DNA of 64,000 nucleotides, taken from Saxidomus purpurata. Taxonomy: Eukaryota > Mollusca > Bivalvia > Venerida > Veneridae. Numbering within the stretch: the first letter of the stretch is position 1; every line of letters begins with the position of its first letter. Shown one piece after another: positions 35,789-50,229 of the stretch. Location of the stretch: contig JAFMSR010000017.1 in NCBI GenBank assembly GCA_022818135.1, positions 5,439,403 to 5,503,402 on the forward strand, written 5' to 3'. The notes below the pieces were generated by a model. That model was not told the origin of the DNA, made no database searches, and was given only the letters and a program-made list of their open reading frames with translations. The translations under genes were made by a program, and so were the position numbers.

Positions 35789-38424
35789 GTGCCGGTCTGT
35801 GTACTTTTTCCTTATCTGCATATTATAATCAAATTTTTCACAAATTTAATAATTCAGATTATTGTTGGAATAAGCATACCCCATTTGGGTAATTTCACTC
35901 TTTCTACATATTATTATCAGATTTTTTCTAAAAATCAATGGTGTAGACTATGATGAGAGGAGCTATGCTAATTAGTCACCAGCTGTATGGACAGTCCTCA
36001 CGCGCATAATTAGTCACCAGCTGTATGGACAGTCCTCACGCGCATAGCTCCTCTCATCATAGTCTACACCATTGATTTTTAGAAAAAATCTGATAACAAT
36101 ATGTAGAAAGAGTGAGATTACCCAAATGGGGTATGCTTATTCCAACAATAATCTGAATTATTAAATTTGTGAAAATTCTACTTCAACGTAATGATTGAAA
36201 TATCTACTGGATATATTAATACAATTAAACCCATAATATTGCAAATTGCACTGTTATACTGATTTCCAGCACCTATTTGGCCTACTATCTCATCATAATC
36301 AATTAGTCTGTATCTCTTGTGGAAAGTTTTTAACAAACACCAAACTAGCCAATTTAACCAAGCCGGGTATCACCATTTTCCCATTTGGCATAGCATATCA
36401 CATACTTAAAAGAGTACTATTTGAAGATATATTAATTAACTTGACATTAAAAATATCAGCCTTAAGACATGAAAACTGTATTTTTCCATTTGGTTGTATC
36501 AGCTTCCTGCTTCTGCTTAAAATTTGTATCACTATTACCTACACCTTGTTTAAATGGAATGTTTATACAAGGAATTTTGTATTTCATGTCAATCTCAGCA
36601 GTTTTTTGATAAAAATACTCATATATGAAGTAAATACCACTTGTAGTATTTTATTAATTAAATACTTTGTCTCTTCAATTGCTTTCAGAAATTTTTTCAA
36701 TAGGAAAACCAAAACTTCCAGTTAACCACAACATATCTGAACAACACTATATCCTCTAGTTATAACATGCTCAAAAATTTTAGTAAGATATAATTTTATA
36801 TAGCTATTGCTGTAATTTGACAACAGCAAATCTATTAATCACCATCTGAAAGACATGTATTTTTTTTTTTTTTTTTTTTTACTAAAAATTTGATGTAAAC
36901 ATTGATATAAATTTTACTCACCACATAAAAAGACTATGGCAAAACAGCACTGCATACACTTAATCCTTGTGGTTTGCAATTTTTCATCTGCCCCTTAAAG
37001 AACATCTTCACTACATAATAGCACAACTGGTGTTACATAGGAAGTATCACAGTACACTTTTCATATTTACATATTTAACCAACAAACACTGTACAATTAA
37101 TGTATTTCAATTTACTTTTTCATACTGGCTACCATCCTTTCCTTTTTTAGTATAATATAATTTGGGCAAATAACACCTTAAGACATGAGCTTGTAAATTG
37201 TACTTCAAATAACTTCTTTCATATGACTTTCATTTCTCAGGTTTCAGTGCCTTTCATACTTAATAATTGTTCATATACATCACTACACATCTAAGTGTTG
37301 TTTTTTGCATCCTCAATAAATTGTTGTTTCTAACTCTTTTATAAATATTCAAGTATACTTTTTATCATTGATACACAAGATTCCTGCATAATACTCTACT
37401 TTTTGATTATTATTAACTCCAAATTAATCAATCCATATATTGTTTCAATGTAACAGATCTACTACACACGCGTGTAGAAACTCTACTAGTTAAAGATAGG
37501 AAGCAGAGTACTGAGCATAGTGACGTTTTATACCACGTGACGTACTATAAATATAACTAAATCCGTATAAATACAGCAATTTGTAACCTCTCAAACTTTA
37601 AATTTTTTATGTTTAGATGGAAATAACTATTATGATTTATTAATTTGATATATCTAGTATAAGACTACGGTGACGAAATCTGACTGACCAGTTCGATAAC
37701 AGAGATATCAATGAAACGAGTAACACCATTTCCAGCTTTTTCAAAAGGTCCAAAAATTTTAAAAAATTAATTAAATTTTTTTTAATACTTACATGTAGGA
37801 GTTTTGGCATCGGTAACTATACTTATATATATAAAGTTATTAAAAAGTAATAAATATTGAGGGAAAAGTACTCTAAAAAATTTTTACAACGATTTTCGCT
37901 ATTCCCAAAATAACCAATTTTCATCATTTTTTGACACCCTCTAAATAAATTTAAATAAGATCTTTAGAAATTTTACAATTAGACATATGTGAAGACAAAT
38001 GGCTGAATGATTCAAAAAAAGAAAAATATTACATAAAAACTTCCTTGTCTAAAAATGACAATCAAAACACAGAGCGACTTTTTATTAATAAAATTCAAGC
38101 AACTTCCTCTGTATTTTGAAAGGAATAAGTGATATTTAGCGGTGGTTGGACCTAAATCGGTGCTGGGGATCATATCTACATAAATACTTAATTTCTAAGT
38201 TCTACATCGTTTGTAAAACAGGGAAAACTTCGTTTTTCTCTGTTTTGTAATTCGAGCTCATACCTTTAATATTTTTTCTTTTCCCGATTCTCTATCAGTA
38301 GTAACAAAAATAGAGTACACACCTTTAGTAATACGATAGAGTAAATATTATCGTCACGTGACATCTTAGGAATGTAATTTTTTTTGCTATTAGCTTTGTA
38401 CACATAACAAACACAGACCGGCAC
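35789..38424. mobile_element. possible 2.6-kb inverted-repeat element
   Basis: GTGCCGGTCTGTGT at 35,789-35,802 is matched by its exact complement at 38,411-38,424. GTGTAC occurs just inside both ends. No target duplication was found, and the arms are short, so this is a tentative call. The interior is very AT-rich with a T21 run (36,860-36,880) and the ORFs look random. Confidence 0.35.
35834..36176. repeat. long near-perfect inverted repeat with a duplicated loop
   Basis: Arms of about 134 bp (35,835-35,968 and 36,042-36,175) are reverse complements with only one or two mismatches. The 73-bp loop is itself two direct copies of a unit of about 36 bp beginning TAATTAGTCACCAGCTGTAT. The structure would form a strong hairpin. 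Confidence 0.8.
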
Positions 38425-38541
38425 TCCACATTATACCTTTTTTATGTGCAATTTATTAAACGTTGTAAGAACATGTGTCTGCCATCGCTCTAATATAAGT
38501 ACACACATTATGTTGTAACTAAACCTAAACCACAAAGATTA

Positions 38542-40686
38542 GGGGAGACCGGGGCTAGTTCAGCCTCGGGGTATGTTCGGCATTTGGTTATAAATAGCGC
38601 CTGAACCAAGATATATGGATGTCATCAATATTATGACATCACTTGTGACGCTTTTATATACATACCTTCAAAAATGGCCACCTTGTGATGGTTAATGTCG
38701 TTTTGGAACCGAAACTTCATTTTTTCGATTTGTGCGGAAATTTTTAACTTACATTTCAGTTTTTATTTTTCTTGAGACCCGTTAAGATTCAGATTAAACT
38801 CTTATATGTATATTAATAAAGGATAATGGGCTTTGATATAATACCATGTAAATCCCATTTTATGAACCATGCAAGATAATGTCACGTGATATTTTTGTAC
38901 AAACTGCCGGGGGCTAGTTCGGCCCTTCGAGAAGGGGCACGTTTGGCCTATAGCCGAACTTGCCCCGCACTAACACTCTATAAGCCGGCATATTTAATAT
39001 ATGGTTATTATACCCCCCAAATACAAAGTGTAAGGGGGGTATACTGGATTCAGCTTGTCTGTCCGTCCGTATGGCTAAAATAGGTTAATACGCCGTTTTA
39101 GTAGCCCACAAGCTAATAGGGAGCTATTCTTAGTTAAGGGGCCTTGACTCCCAGGCTATTTTGCTGAAATGGTGTCAGGGGGCTCAGGGGAGGTAACTAA
39201 ATACTTTTCAAAATGTCTATGTCTAGGGGGAGAGGTGGGGGGGGGGGGGGCACAATGGACATTTTTGGTAGCCAGGGTGAAGAATAGGGGACACTCGTGA
39301 CCCTATAACTTGGGAAAAAGGCCCTCATTTAACAGCCCCTTGGCTTTCAGCCATTAACCTAAAAGAATGGACCGTCCGTCTGACCGTCTGTCTGTCTGTC
39401 TGTCTGTAGACGGAATCTTGTGGACACTTAATCTCCAAACCCCCTGGTCAGAATTTAATGATACTTCAGACAAGTAATACCGGTAAGTACAATACCTAGT
39501 TGTGCATGGTCTATGTTCCGGGTCATTAGGTCAAAGGTCAAGGTCACAGCGACTCGGGATAGTAAAATATTCAGGACGCTAAATCTCAAAAACCCCTGAT
39601 CAGAATTTAATGATACTTCACAAAAGTGATTAATACAATGCCTAGTTGTGCGTGGTCTATGTTTCAGGTCACTAGTTCAAAGGTCAATGTCACAGGGGCT
39701 CGGAATAGTAAAATCTTATGGCCGCTAAATCACCAAAACCCCTGGTCCGAATTTAATGATACTTCACACAAGTGATAAATACAATGCCTAGTTGTGTATT
39801 GTCTATGTTTTGGGTCATTGGGTCAAAGGTCAAGATCAGAGGGGCTTGAGATAGTAAAATCTTGTGGACGCTAAATCTCCAAAACCCCTGCTCAGAATTT
39901 AATGATACTTCACAGGTGTGATAGCACCATGCCTAGTTGCGCATGGTCCATGTTCCGGGACACTAGGTCAAAGATCATAGGGGCTTGAGATGTTAAATCT
40001 TGTGCGCTTTTAAACTCCAAAACCACTGGTCAGAATTTAATTATATACTTCACAGAAGCCGCAAGATGTTCTGTTCCAATAATTAAAGCATCAAATATAA
40101 CATAAATTTCATATACTGAGTCAGTGGGGTGTTCGGGACGTATTCATCACCTTCAGTGATAGTTCTAGTTGTTTTTATTTCTCATTTTTATTACATTAAA
40201 GTATATCTATCAAGAAAAAAGATTTTTTAGCCAACTTTTAACGTCTAGTAGATCTTTAGACTTCGGGACTAGGTTTAATTGTTCAAATTCAATGTTAATA
40301 TAAATACCAATGGTGGGTAAACTTACACACTGATGTTCAAAGAAATGAAACTATATGATGTTTGAATCATATAGATGTTTTGATTTTTCAGTTTACATAT
40401 TGGTTCCGCGATATACAAACTTTGTACAATAACGTCTCTGGGGGCCGAACTTGCCCCGTGGGGTGGCCAAACTTGCCCCTTTGCGGGGCAAGTTCGGTTA
40501 CCTTGACCTGATTTCTTTGAGCAGAAATTACACTTCTGAAAATAGAGCAACACTATAGGGAATAGTGGGGCAAGTACAGCCAAATTATGCCCAACCTAAA
40601 TATATTTTTTTCAGAGGTCGAGCTAAAGCAGCCGTTGATAAATTGTGATTTTTCTAAAACGGGGCCGCACTAGCCCCGGTCTCCCC
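38542..40686. mobile_element. 2.1-kb DNA transposon with GGGGAGACCGGGGCTAGT ends and TA duplication
   Basis: The left end reads GGGGAGACCGGGGCTAGT and the right end is its exact complement. TA lies outside both ends (38,540-38,541 and 40,687-40,688). GCCGAACTTGCCCC-type motifs occur several times in both orientations near each end (38,907-38,970 and 40,440-40,500). A bivalve tandem repeat sits inside. No transposase frame is seen, so the copy is non-autonomous; the superfamily is not clear. Confidence 0.65.
39005..40172 (+). repeat. bivalve tandem-unit repeat nested in the GGGGAGACC element
   Basis: Head ATTATACCCCCCAAATACAA with a complementary AAGGGGGGTAT forms a hairpin, followed by a GTCCGTCCG/GTCTGTCTGTCTG microsatellite and about four units of roughly 145 bp (ACCCCTGGTCAGAATTTAAT then GCCTAGTTGTGCATGGTC). 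It inserted into the surrounding transposon. Confidence 0.65.
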
Positions 40687-40689
40687 TAC

Positions 40690-41703
40690 GAACAACATAT
40701 CTCTGATTACTCTCTTAGTATTACTCGGACAAACTAACCTGATCCTCATGACCTCTATTTGCATAATTTTACGGTCGATGTATTTTCCGTATTTATCTTC
40801 GGCTATCCACTTGGCAAACTTTATATTATATAGTGCAATTTTTTAATAATATATTTATGCATAAAGGTAAGGTTCATTTGACCGGACGATATCGGACATT
40901 GAAAGATAAAGGCTGATAAAGACGCAAATGTTGTCCAAGAACGAAGATGACTGGAAATTATTGAAGAAGTATTTCGGTCGTACAGAAGTAAAAGTTTGGT
41001 TGATTAGCAACAATTCCAGCATGAAAATATACGCTAGAAGATGACGGAAAAGAACTGTCTAGTATTAAGAAAAAAATACATGTGTATTCGCTGTAGTGTT
41101 TCATTAACGAAATGCTGAGTTTGGTATCTTGATGAGTTGCAGGTAAATTTGCAAAACATGTAAGCCGGTACTGTTCAAGTAATAAGACATCTTCACCAAG
41201 GTTTTATGGGAATACATGTAGTCATGTATACATTATGTCAAACTATGACAAGGATTAAGGACGAAATGGAAATGCCTCAGGATTAAAGTTTAACTTTGTG
41301 ATATAGTTTCGATACCACTAAAGGGCTATCAAAGTTTTGGACGAATGGCGCTGCCGTAATGCTGTATATTAGAGCCCTGATCCCTACATTGATATTTATC
41401 ATATAATTGAACTTTTCAGATCGTAAATAAAATAAATATTTGTGAATAGTAGAGTCACTGTCCTTGACTACAAAAACTGTCCGTTTTAAGCCAAATCTTA
41501 TGTGACCAAGAGTCGTGAACTATTTGTGGGCCTTTTAGTGTAACGATTTTATTCTATCTATCCCATATCCGGGCGGTATTATTCTTATTTACTGAACAAC
41601 TACTATACACTACTATATATGTTAGACGTTTATTATTTAGATAAAAATGATTTCAGAAATGATTGGTAACTTTCAAGTATCATCTGTTTATTTAATATAT
41701 ATA

Positions 41704-41784
<81 letters not shown>

Positions 41785-43869
41785 TCAGTACTACTACTTC
41801 TAGACAACAAAACTTCTTAAGTTTCTATTTGGAATAATTATGTAATCACTTCTGTTAAAACCTAGTTTCTAAATTTTCCATCAGAGAAATGAAGCATTTT
41901 TAAAACTTCTCCGCCAAATTGGAGCATCATCTCCGATGGTAATTATTTTTCTGCATGTTACTGTGATACAGAACTCAGTTGTTGTAAGTTGAATTTAATC
42001 AGTACTATAAGTTTTAGAAAACAAAAATTTCTATATTTTTCTAAAGAGAATATTTAGAAAAGGCACTACCCCTCTTAAGGGCCCTCAATTCTAAAAGAAA
42101 ATCAGAATGTGTAAGCAGTAAATATTAGAAAGAGTGATCATTAAATAATTTGAGCCAATTACAGTTTAAGGTAGTATGCGACCTTTGTCCGACGTCAGAC
42201 GTCAAAAAGCGAGTTTTCTCCGATCGTTATGAAATTTTACTTAATGGTACTAAAACGTATTGCACGCATTGTGATCATTTTAATTTTTCCATTCTACATT
42301 TCGTTTCCTAGCAACGCGACGTCGAATACCGGACGTTTTACATGCATACCTGGTTCAAATATGACCGTAGTGTAATTTTATGGCACCATATTCTAGCTCT
42401 CTACCTGTGGAATACGTACATATAAAGATCTAGATACTTTATCTGTCAATTTTTTCAGCGCGAAACGTTAAGTACTTAAAATCCGCCCATTTCTTCACCT
42501 AAAATTGTGACTCCTGACTCACTTTAAGGTAAGTTTTGGTCAACGGAACGAGATTCAATCAACTAACAACTCACACGGTGATTTAACGCAGATCCTAGCA
42601 AATAACATAAAAAATTCAAAATGGGGGGTCATCGGGGATTTTTTTTCACAAAATTGCAATCAAGTAAAGTTGGGACGTCAAGAAAAATGAACGTTGAGTT
42701 ATAACGTTGTGCGAACTATCGTCTGACGTTATTACTTGCAGCGTTTGAAATGTTCAGACTGGTGCAATTTTAATGTCAATAACATATAAAAGTGTGAGGA
42801 TAGTATAATCAATGTATCAGCGGCTCAGAATTTAAACAAGCAAAGTGATTACAAAATAAAATAAATGTCACTAAATGATTGAAGTTAACAGTAACTAATA
42901 TTTTCGTTATTCTGCATTTTCTAATTTACACACTTCTTGGTTTGATAAAGATATGTTTTTTAGAGAGTCAGAATTTCTACAATATGCACCTAGCACGTTA
43001 ACATTAAGATTTAGAGAACAATTTACACTGACCTGAAATGCGATCAACGAATAGCTTTTTAGGTGACGTATTGATATTAAAATCTGAAAAAGCAAGGGAA
43101 GGTAAATGGGTTCGAAACCCGGTCAAGGTTCTTTCTTCTTTTTTTCTTACCCTGTGACATTTGGCGCCTGCCGACTGAATGAAATCGATTTTTACAATAA
43201 AAATATACCGAACAATCGCTTCCATGCGCCGACTATCTTTTTTAAAGGTTGTTCTCGATATAAGTGTAATATACATGTAAGTGTACTATGATCTATAAAA
43301 CAGAAATTTGCACATGTAAACTGACAAAGAGAATATTCAAATGTTGATGTGTACACTTTACACGTATTCTTACTAGCTTGGGAAGTACATGTAATAGTAT
43401 AACAAATGAGCATTGATGAATGTCATTTTAGAATTACTGTCACAAAGAATGCAAAGTCGATTCGAGTGACGACGAGTTTTATTATTCGTGGAATTAAAAT
43501 TCGCACGGACATTGCAACCTCTTCGCAAGAAAACCTAACTCTACCACTCTTCTTGCTATGATATATTCATAATATAAACACCACCAAGCTAGAGGACGCG
43601 GGCAAAGGTCCTTAAGCTAGAACCAGTTATTGTATGATTCATTCTTCAGCGCTCAGCTAGATGCTAACAAAAGGCTAAACGTTACTTACGAAAAATAATT
43701 CGAAATGTTTCAGAAACAACTCTTCAACCTACACGTTAAACAGATTGTCACGCTATTTGTTATCTTTCAATAACTGAACAATTTACACAACTTCCATTGC
43801 CATATATGTCAATCTGTACTTCGTTCATTGCATACAGAGAGACAAGTAAAAAAAATCTTGAAACATTGT
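40690..43869. other. non-coding stretch with an (AT)n microsatellite
   Basis: No exon supported. 41,695-41,780 is an almost pure AT repeat. 43,100-43,125 contains GGGTTCGAAACCC, a T-arm-like palindrome that may be a SINE relic, followed by TTTGGCGCCTGCCGACTGAA; no A box is convincing. Confidence 0.35.
41695..41780. repeat. (AT)n microsatellite
   Basis: About 86 bp of alternating A and T, with one TTT interruption at the left end. Confidence 0.9.
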
Positions 43870-43878
43870 AATCGTCTG

Positions 43879-44508
43879 AAACACCGGATACAGCTCCTTT
43901 CGAATACAGCTTCCCGGGGAGCTGTATTCGATGCATATTTACGAATATAGCTCCCTTGGTAAAGCGGAGCTGTATTCGAACCAAAGCAAATGCAAATTCG
44001 AATAAAGCTCCCTATATTTGATTTACTAAAATATATAAAGAGGCATGATCCCCATGTTTAAAAGTCCACAAATAGAAATAAGAAACCTAAATTGCCTAAA
44101 AACATCTAACACCTGTTCAAAATACTGTATGTTACATCGATTCCGTCCGTCTGTTTGTCCCTGCATCTGTCTGTTGTCCTACTCTGTCTGTTGTCTTACC
44201 CGTCCGAAGGTTTATTGAAAGAAAATATTTCTTCAATATCAGCAAAAAAGTCATTAAACTTCAAATTTTCATTCAACTGTCCGCCCAACACGCACGTACA
44301 AAAAGACAAAAAATATCAGGGCTAAGTACTGCATCCTGAATAGCAGTATGAATCCTTTTTATTTTATGATAAATTATCTACCGCGTATTTGTATAAACGA
44401 ATAATACGTCTGTTGTATCGGGTAACTGGGGAGCTCTATTAAAAAAAGGTACAAGAACCCCGAATAACGTGGGGAGCTGTATTCGAAAGGAGCTGCATTC
44501 GTAGTTAC
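43879..44508. mobile_element. 630-bp MITE, possible 9-bp target duplication
   Basis: The left side has CAGCTCCTTTCGAATACAGC at 43,891 and the right side its complement ending at 44,495; repeats of GAGCTGTATTCGA follow inside the left end in both orientations. AATCGTCTG flanks the pair at 43,870-43,878 and 44,509-44,517, which would be a 9-bp Mutator-type duplication. The outermost 12 bp of the two arms match only loosely, so the exact ends are uncertain. No coding capacity. Confidence 0.5.
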
Positions 44509-44517
44509 AATCGTCTG

Positions 44518-47500
44518 CTGTTTAGTTATGTCACCAGACGCATGCGACTTTGACAGTAACGAAATTGGGGTCACACGGCGATCATAAATTTATTAACCTA
44601 ACTTTAAACAGGCCACTCAAAGGCCTGCAGAATAAACATGTCCGTCGATTGTTAACAAAAACAATCTAAGAATGTGTGAAATTGGATACATGTTGCGGCG
44701 ATTTTGCCGAACTGCATTTTTATACCTTGTGTAGTATCTTCTATATGTTTCGGTTTTTCTTACCCATAGTGTTAATGTCAATGGGTGGGATAAATTTTCC
44801 AAATCCTTTAGACACAAATGCATGTTTTTTTTACACCAACTTCCCTCACGAAGGATTTCAAATGGTGTCTACGGGGCAGGGGGTGGGTTCAGGGGGGTCA
44901 AGAGGCTTGATGTCCCTGAAAACACACTTGGAGACAAGCTTTTATATGACAGTTAATCCTGAAGTGAAAAGCAAATAAATTGACATAAAATACTGTAAAT
45001 ATGACAGTTGAAGTTTGAAATTTGACTGTTCTACAATTAAACAAATTGATATAAATGTTTTGGCCTAATTAAATAAACATAAATTGATGACGTCAGAGCA
45101 CGCGATTTGTAGTACTTTACAAAAAATTACACGATCGTGTTCTGTTGGTGAATTTTAAAGAACTTTTGTTACTTCTTCTTAAAAGTTGTGGAGGATTATA
45201 GATGGATGAATGGATTTTATTATACAGATACATGTAAGCAGTGCGTTAAAATTAATATTTTCAGTTTAAGTGTAATGCTCATTACAAGAATAATCACTTG
45301 AGGATATTCACTGACGGCACCCGCACAATTCACCAAAATGCTGATCAGTACTGCTATACAACATCGTACCGAAAAACAACTGTCATTTGTGACATCTGCT
45401 TACGGCAGCACGTATTTACAAGTCTTCTGTTCAGTGTACTGGTGGTCGTAGTTTGTAGCCGATATTGACAGATGGCGTACAAACATTCTTACATTCACAT
45501 CGAAGAGTACAGAGGCTTTATGACCGTACAAATGTTTTAGCTCGTAAGGTCGCTGCAATCTGACGAATGCGCTGCTGAAACGGACGTAAGAATTTTCTTT
45601 AGAAAAATCTTACGCAAGAATAGTACAATAAGAACTTTTGATTGTAAGGAAATTGATGAAACGGACCCAATATCCCGATAAGCTCATTGTAAGCTATATC
45701 AAACAAGTATTAAGAACAAAATGTGAATAAATATGGATTGGATAGGGATTGAAAAAAGTAATAACCAAATAGTTCTTAAATTGTGCTTCAAAGTTACTCT
45801 AGATGGATAGAAAATGACCTTACTAAGAGAATGAATACCCACAACACTATGTTTACTTTAAACATAAAATATACAGTCATATTTCTATTTTAATGCCGTA
45901 TAAACAAATCATACAACGTGGAATATGCAATATTGTGTCTGTAGCCAAACTGTTTTCAGCGAAAGATCTATTACAATCTATAATAATTTGTGAATACCGG
46001 AAGTAGTTGTTGTTGTTTTTACGTTTGCGAGACTTCGTCGACCTGAAAACAACACTTGATCAGTGAAAAGTAACGGGTCGTACCGATTATAGCCTCTTTA
46101 GAGGATGGTGGACCCAATAAGCACAATTACAAACAAAAATCAGTGAAAAATATTTCTCAATATTTGCAAAATAATATAAAAAGTAGGAAAAGACGGAGAT
46201 ATACTGCGTCATTTGTTGAACTACTCATCGCGGTTAAAAGCCAGCTTATAAAACTTATCTCAAGCTGATAATAGTTATGTAAACAATTGAATTTTAGTAA
46301 GATAACTTTGCTATATAATATTGACAAAACTTTATCTCGAGCTGATAATAGTTTAGTAAACAACTGCATTTTAGTAAGATAACTTCGATATATAATGTTA
46401 TTAATTCTACATGTACAATGTAATAGGGTCCAATGTGCCACGTTGTATATCGCAAACTGCTAAAAGCAAGCTATTAGTTTATTTCAACACAGATGTCTGT
46501 AACGCTAGGAGGCTAGTTTCGCGACTTGAAGGTAAGAGTGCACATTACAACGTTTTATAAACTTTAAAACTGCTTCTTCACAGATTCCGGTGACAAATTA
46601 AAATTTCTCCAAAATGTAGAAGAAAATGCTCGAATCAACAACACACAAGGTTATATTGGAATTTTCGAAAGAATAATTAAGTAGTATACAGAAATACATT
46701 TCAAGAATTTATACTAGAACCTTTGTTTTTGACTATTCGTTCTATTGTGTAACTGGCGTTTTAGAGAGTTTGGACAACTCTATTTTTCTCCAAAATCTGA
46801 GAGCGAGCAATTAATAATGCAAATAGCACCTAACAGGCGGACGGATGAACCAATGACCTCATAGATAGAGACTCACTTTGCCGGTTGTGTTGGCATATTG
46901 TTACTTTATCAATGCCGAAAAAAATTTAACATGAACTTTTTAAAAAAAGAAAGTCGGCGCAAGTTTGAGTAAATGAAAGAGATGGTAGATAGATAGAAGT
47001 TTTATCATAATGTAGTTATGGGTTTACAAGATGAAACGAGGCCAAGATTTTCTATATTTCTTGACTGTTGACCTATAGTATACTTTTACAATGTCTCAGG
47101 CGTTGGGGTGACAAGATGTGTAGGTAATACACTTTACATTTACGTCAGATATATGATTATGCATTTCAAAACACATGTCAACAATTGCTCGTACCGAACA
47201 TTGGTGTGTCTTATATTAAAGACGCGTTTGAAATACTACTTGTATCTCTAACATGCAGTTTGCTGCTTCTCTACATTTCCAAACATTGCAGATCATGATC
47301 AGTCTGCGTATCTGTGCAACTTTTCATAATCTGCCCTGTTTGCTATTCTACCAATAATGTTTCCGCGATGCGTCACAGATCTGTTCGAGCTCCTGTGTAT
47401 ATCCATGCAATAAAAAACTCAGAAATGTTCTCTGTTTCAGATAGATCTCGTTATTTATTGCAGATAGATCACAGTTAAAGCTCCGCCCCAATACACCGTG

Positions 47501-50229
47501 TAAATTATCAGAACTTTCTATATATAGCAGTAGCCATAATACAAGTATATGTATATAATGACATAAATAAATCTTATTTTACACTTTTTGGCACTATACA
47601 AAAAGGAAACAACAAAAAATCATAAACAAAAACACAACACAATTATCATAATGCACGGAGGTTGAGGTCTACGTAAAATTGCCAATATTTGAGTGTAATT
47701 TTAGAAGTGCTTTTTCGTTTAAAAATTAACAATTTTGGAAGTGATTATTATTTCATTTAATACCATACCAAAGTAACATGCATTTTCTATAATAGTAAAA
47801 CCATTCAAGAAAGACCAAAAACGCAAGCTTAGAACGGCTGCACTGAAAAATCCAATGAAAAATACCACCTAAGGATATAACGTATCCGACCCACCATCCG
47901 ATCTTCATTAATTTTATTGTTCGAAAATCATCGAGCCTACTCATGGGATTGTGTAAATTTTCGATTCTCCCTTAATGCAGGCTACCGTCATTCATACGAA
48001 TTTATATAGTTCGATGAGATTCTGACTTACAAACGCAGATCAAAAGCGTGGTTGAGAATTAGGTATAGCTGTACAACATGACAAGACACAGTCCCTACAA
48101 CTGATATCAAATTATATTAATTTAAATAATAAATAATAAAATGTTTAATGTATTATTAGTTAACCTAAAAGTTTTAGCTATGTAGTCCAGTTATTATCGA
48201 TAAAATTCAAAATATATTGCAGTACCGTAAACTATTCAATATTCTTTGTAAGGTTGTTATAGCACAATTCCTAAGTGGATAGCGATTTATTACAGAAGTC
48301 CTCTATGCAGATTTGTGGTAAAATGAAGCATTTTTTCGATAAATTGTTTTTTATAATAGAACATTGTATTTATTTATAACTTTTCATTCGTTGAACGCAT
48401 TATAATTTACGTTTGGAGAATATATGACAGATGTAGGGAGTGCTCCATTAAGATAGATCTGATAATTTGAAAAACTTATACTGAAATGGCAATTCATTTA
48501 TTTATATAAAATAGTTGAATATGCACGAATTAGCATGGCATGAAAGTATCGATCGCTTCGGCTACCGACACGTGATCGTAATATTAGAAACCCCTGTTTG
48601 ATATTTTTTTTGTTTTTAGTGTTGATGCTGTTGATACGAACTAAATTTTTACTTTTTGACAGCGGTGGAAATGTATTTAAATAGGAATTGTTGTTTTTTT
48701 CCAAATTCATCAAACTAGTCAACCATAATGACCCTAGGATGTTTTAGCCCCTATCAAATTGAGAAGTACGCATGGTAAAGAATTGCCATGGAATTATGTT
48801 TACCAAGCCTTAAATTCCTTCTTTTACATTTAGATTATTTACTGGGATGGTCGATTTCTCCCTGGGTAAGCTGGCCATGTCCCCAGTATGACTCCCATGC
48901 AATCTGGTATACCTATTAAGTTTTGAAAAGTTATGAAGTTTTGTTTTACCCGACTGCAATATCAAGTCCGTTTTGATATTTTCTTATGACAAAATTGTGT
49001 AAAATATGGGTGTGCGAGCGTACACACAAGATATGCGTTGTCAACTACGTTACCTCGAGGTTTCATTCATGATGTATAAAACTTTGTTGGAGAAGGAAGA
49101 GATGTTATTGTAAAAAAGCGCGTACATTTAGTTCAAATGTGTAAAAGAAAGTTATTCATATATAAATGTATAATTCAATATTTCCGTTCACTAATTAAAA
49201 AGCCTATTTCTTATCTAACAAATTCTTATTTTTTATTTCTCTTTTTTGCTTGTATGTTTTTTTTTTCACAATTAGACATAACATCCGGACTTAAGTACGG
49301 TGATTATTGACAGAAAGTATCCGAAAATTGCGTTCTTCAGTAAAACTATTTGTACTGACGTTCGGAAAAGTGTGGTTTGTAAGGCCTAATGTATTGGTCC
49401 TTTGAATACAAACCAGGGTGGGTTTATCTTTAATATCCGGACGCTGGAAGCCATGTGTTTTGAGTTTTCGGATTTTTTGCAGTATTTAGATTTTTTTATA
49501 GTAATTTTGATAATCGTTATAAAGGGAAAATGCGTACACATAGTGTTAAATGGATCTCTACATGAAAATAGTTTAAAACGACGTTATATAAATGATTATA
49601 TGTACATGTTTTATTTAAATATTCGTTTTGAAAATCATATACATCGTGGTCCGCTTGTTTGCATACATGTATCCCTATTGTACTAAAACTAAATTGCACC
49701 AAATTATCAAATAATGGTAACGACGATGTCAGACGACAATGGATTTATATCTATAAACACAGACGTCACAGTCGAGTTTTATCAAATTGTATTGCCTTTA
49801 GTCAATAAGGTGAATCATACAAGTATTGTGAAGTCTAATCTATCAAACTGATATCGTTGTCACACCGTATATCATATACTATCTTATTTGTTTTCATATG
49901 ACGTTTGCTATAAATATTTACTGTATGGCAACAACCTCTGATCACCTGAAGTCATGATTTAAAAAATTCTTCTGTTATTGCATATCCATACACGCATGCA
50001 ATGTAATATATACAGTTGGTACAACTATTTTCTAGATCTCATCAGCATTTGTCCTTCGCATATCTATGACAATTGATATAAGCCAAATGTAATTACAAGT
50101 AATTTTAATGCATTTATAAAACTTCGCGTTTCGTACTACGCATGTCAATGTGAAACACTTTACGCATCTGCAGGGAAAGTATAATATGATCATTTCTGTA
50201 GTGCTAAAATTGTCTGATAAAACAGAATA
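44518..50229. other. 5.7-kb stretch with no supported gene
   Basis: AT-rich, with scattered short ORFs that lack motifs and splice support. The only local structure noted is a direct repeat at 46,250-46,399. If a host gene crosses this region, it does so with introns. Confidence 0.3.
46250..46399 (+). repeat. two direct copies of a ~75-bp unit
   Basis: Both copies carry GAGCTGATAATAG-like sequence followed by TTTTAGTAAGATAACTT, starting at about 46,250 and 46,326, and differ by a few substitutions and indels. Confidence 0.7.

Noticed and set aside
36246..36725. A 159-codon plus-strand protein
   Set aside because: Phe/Ile/Leu-rich composition follows the AT bias; no motif, signal or splice support.
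37400..38500. Promoter or regulatory module (CACGTGAC and CACGCGTGTAG motifs)
   Set aside because: The motifs are short, the surrounding sequence is AT-rich, and no gene start is nearby.
43085..43130. A tRNA gene (GGGTTCGAAACCC)
   Set aside because: It is a palindromic T-arm-like sequence on both strands without the rest of a cloverleaf.
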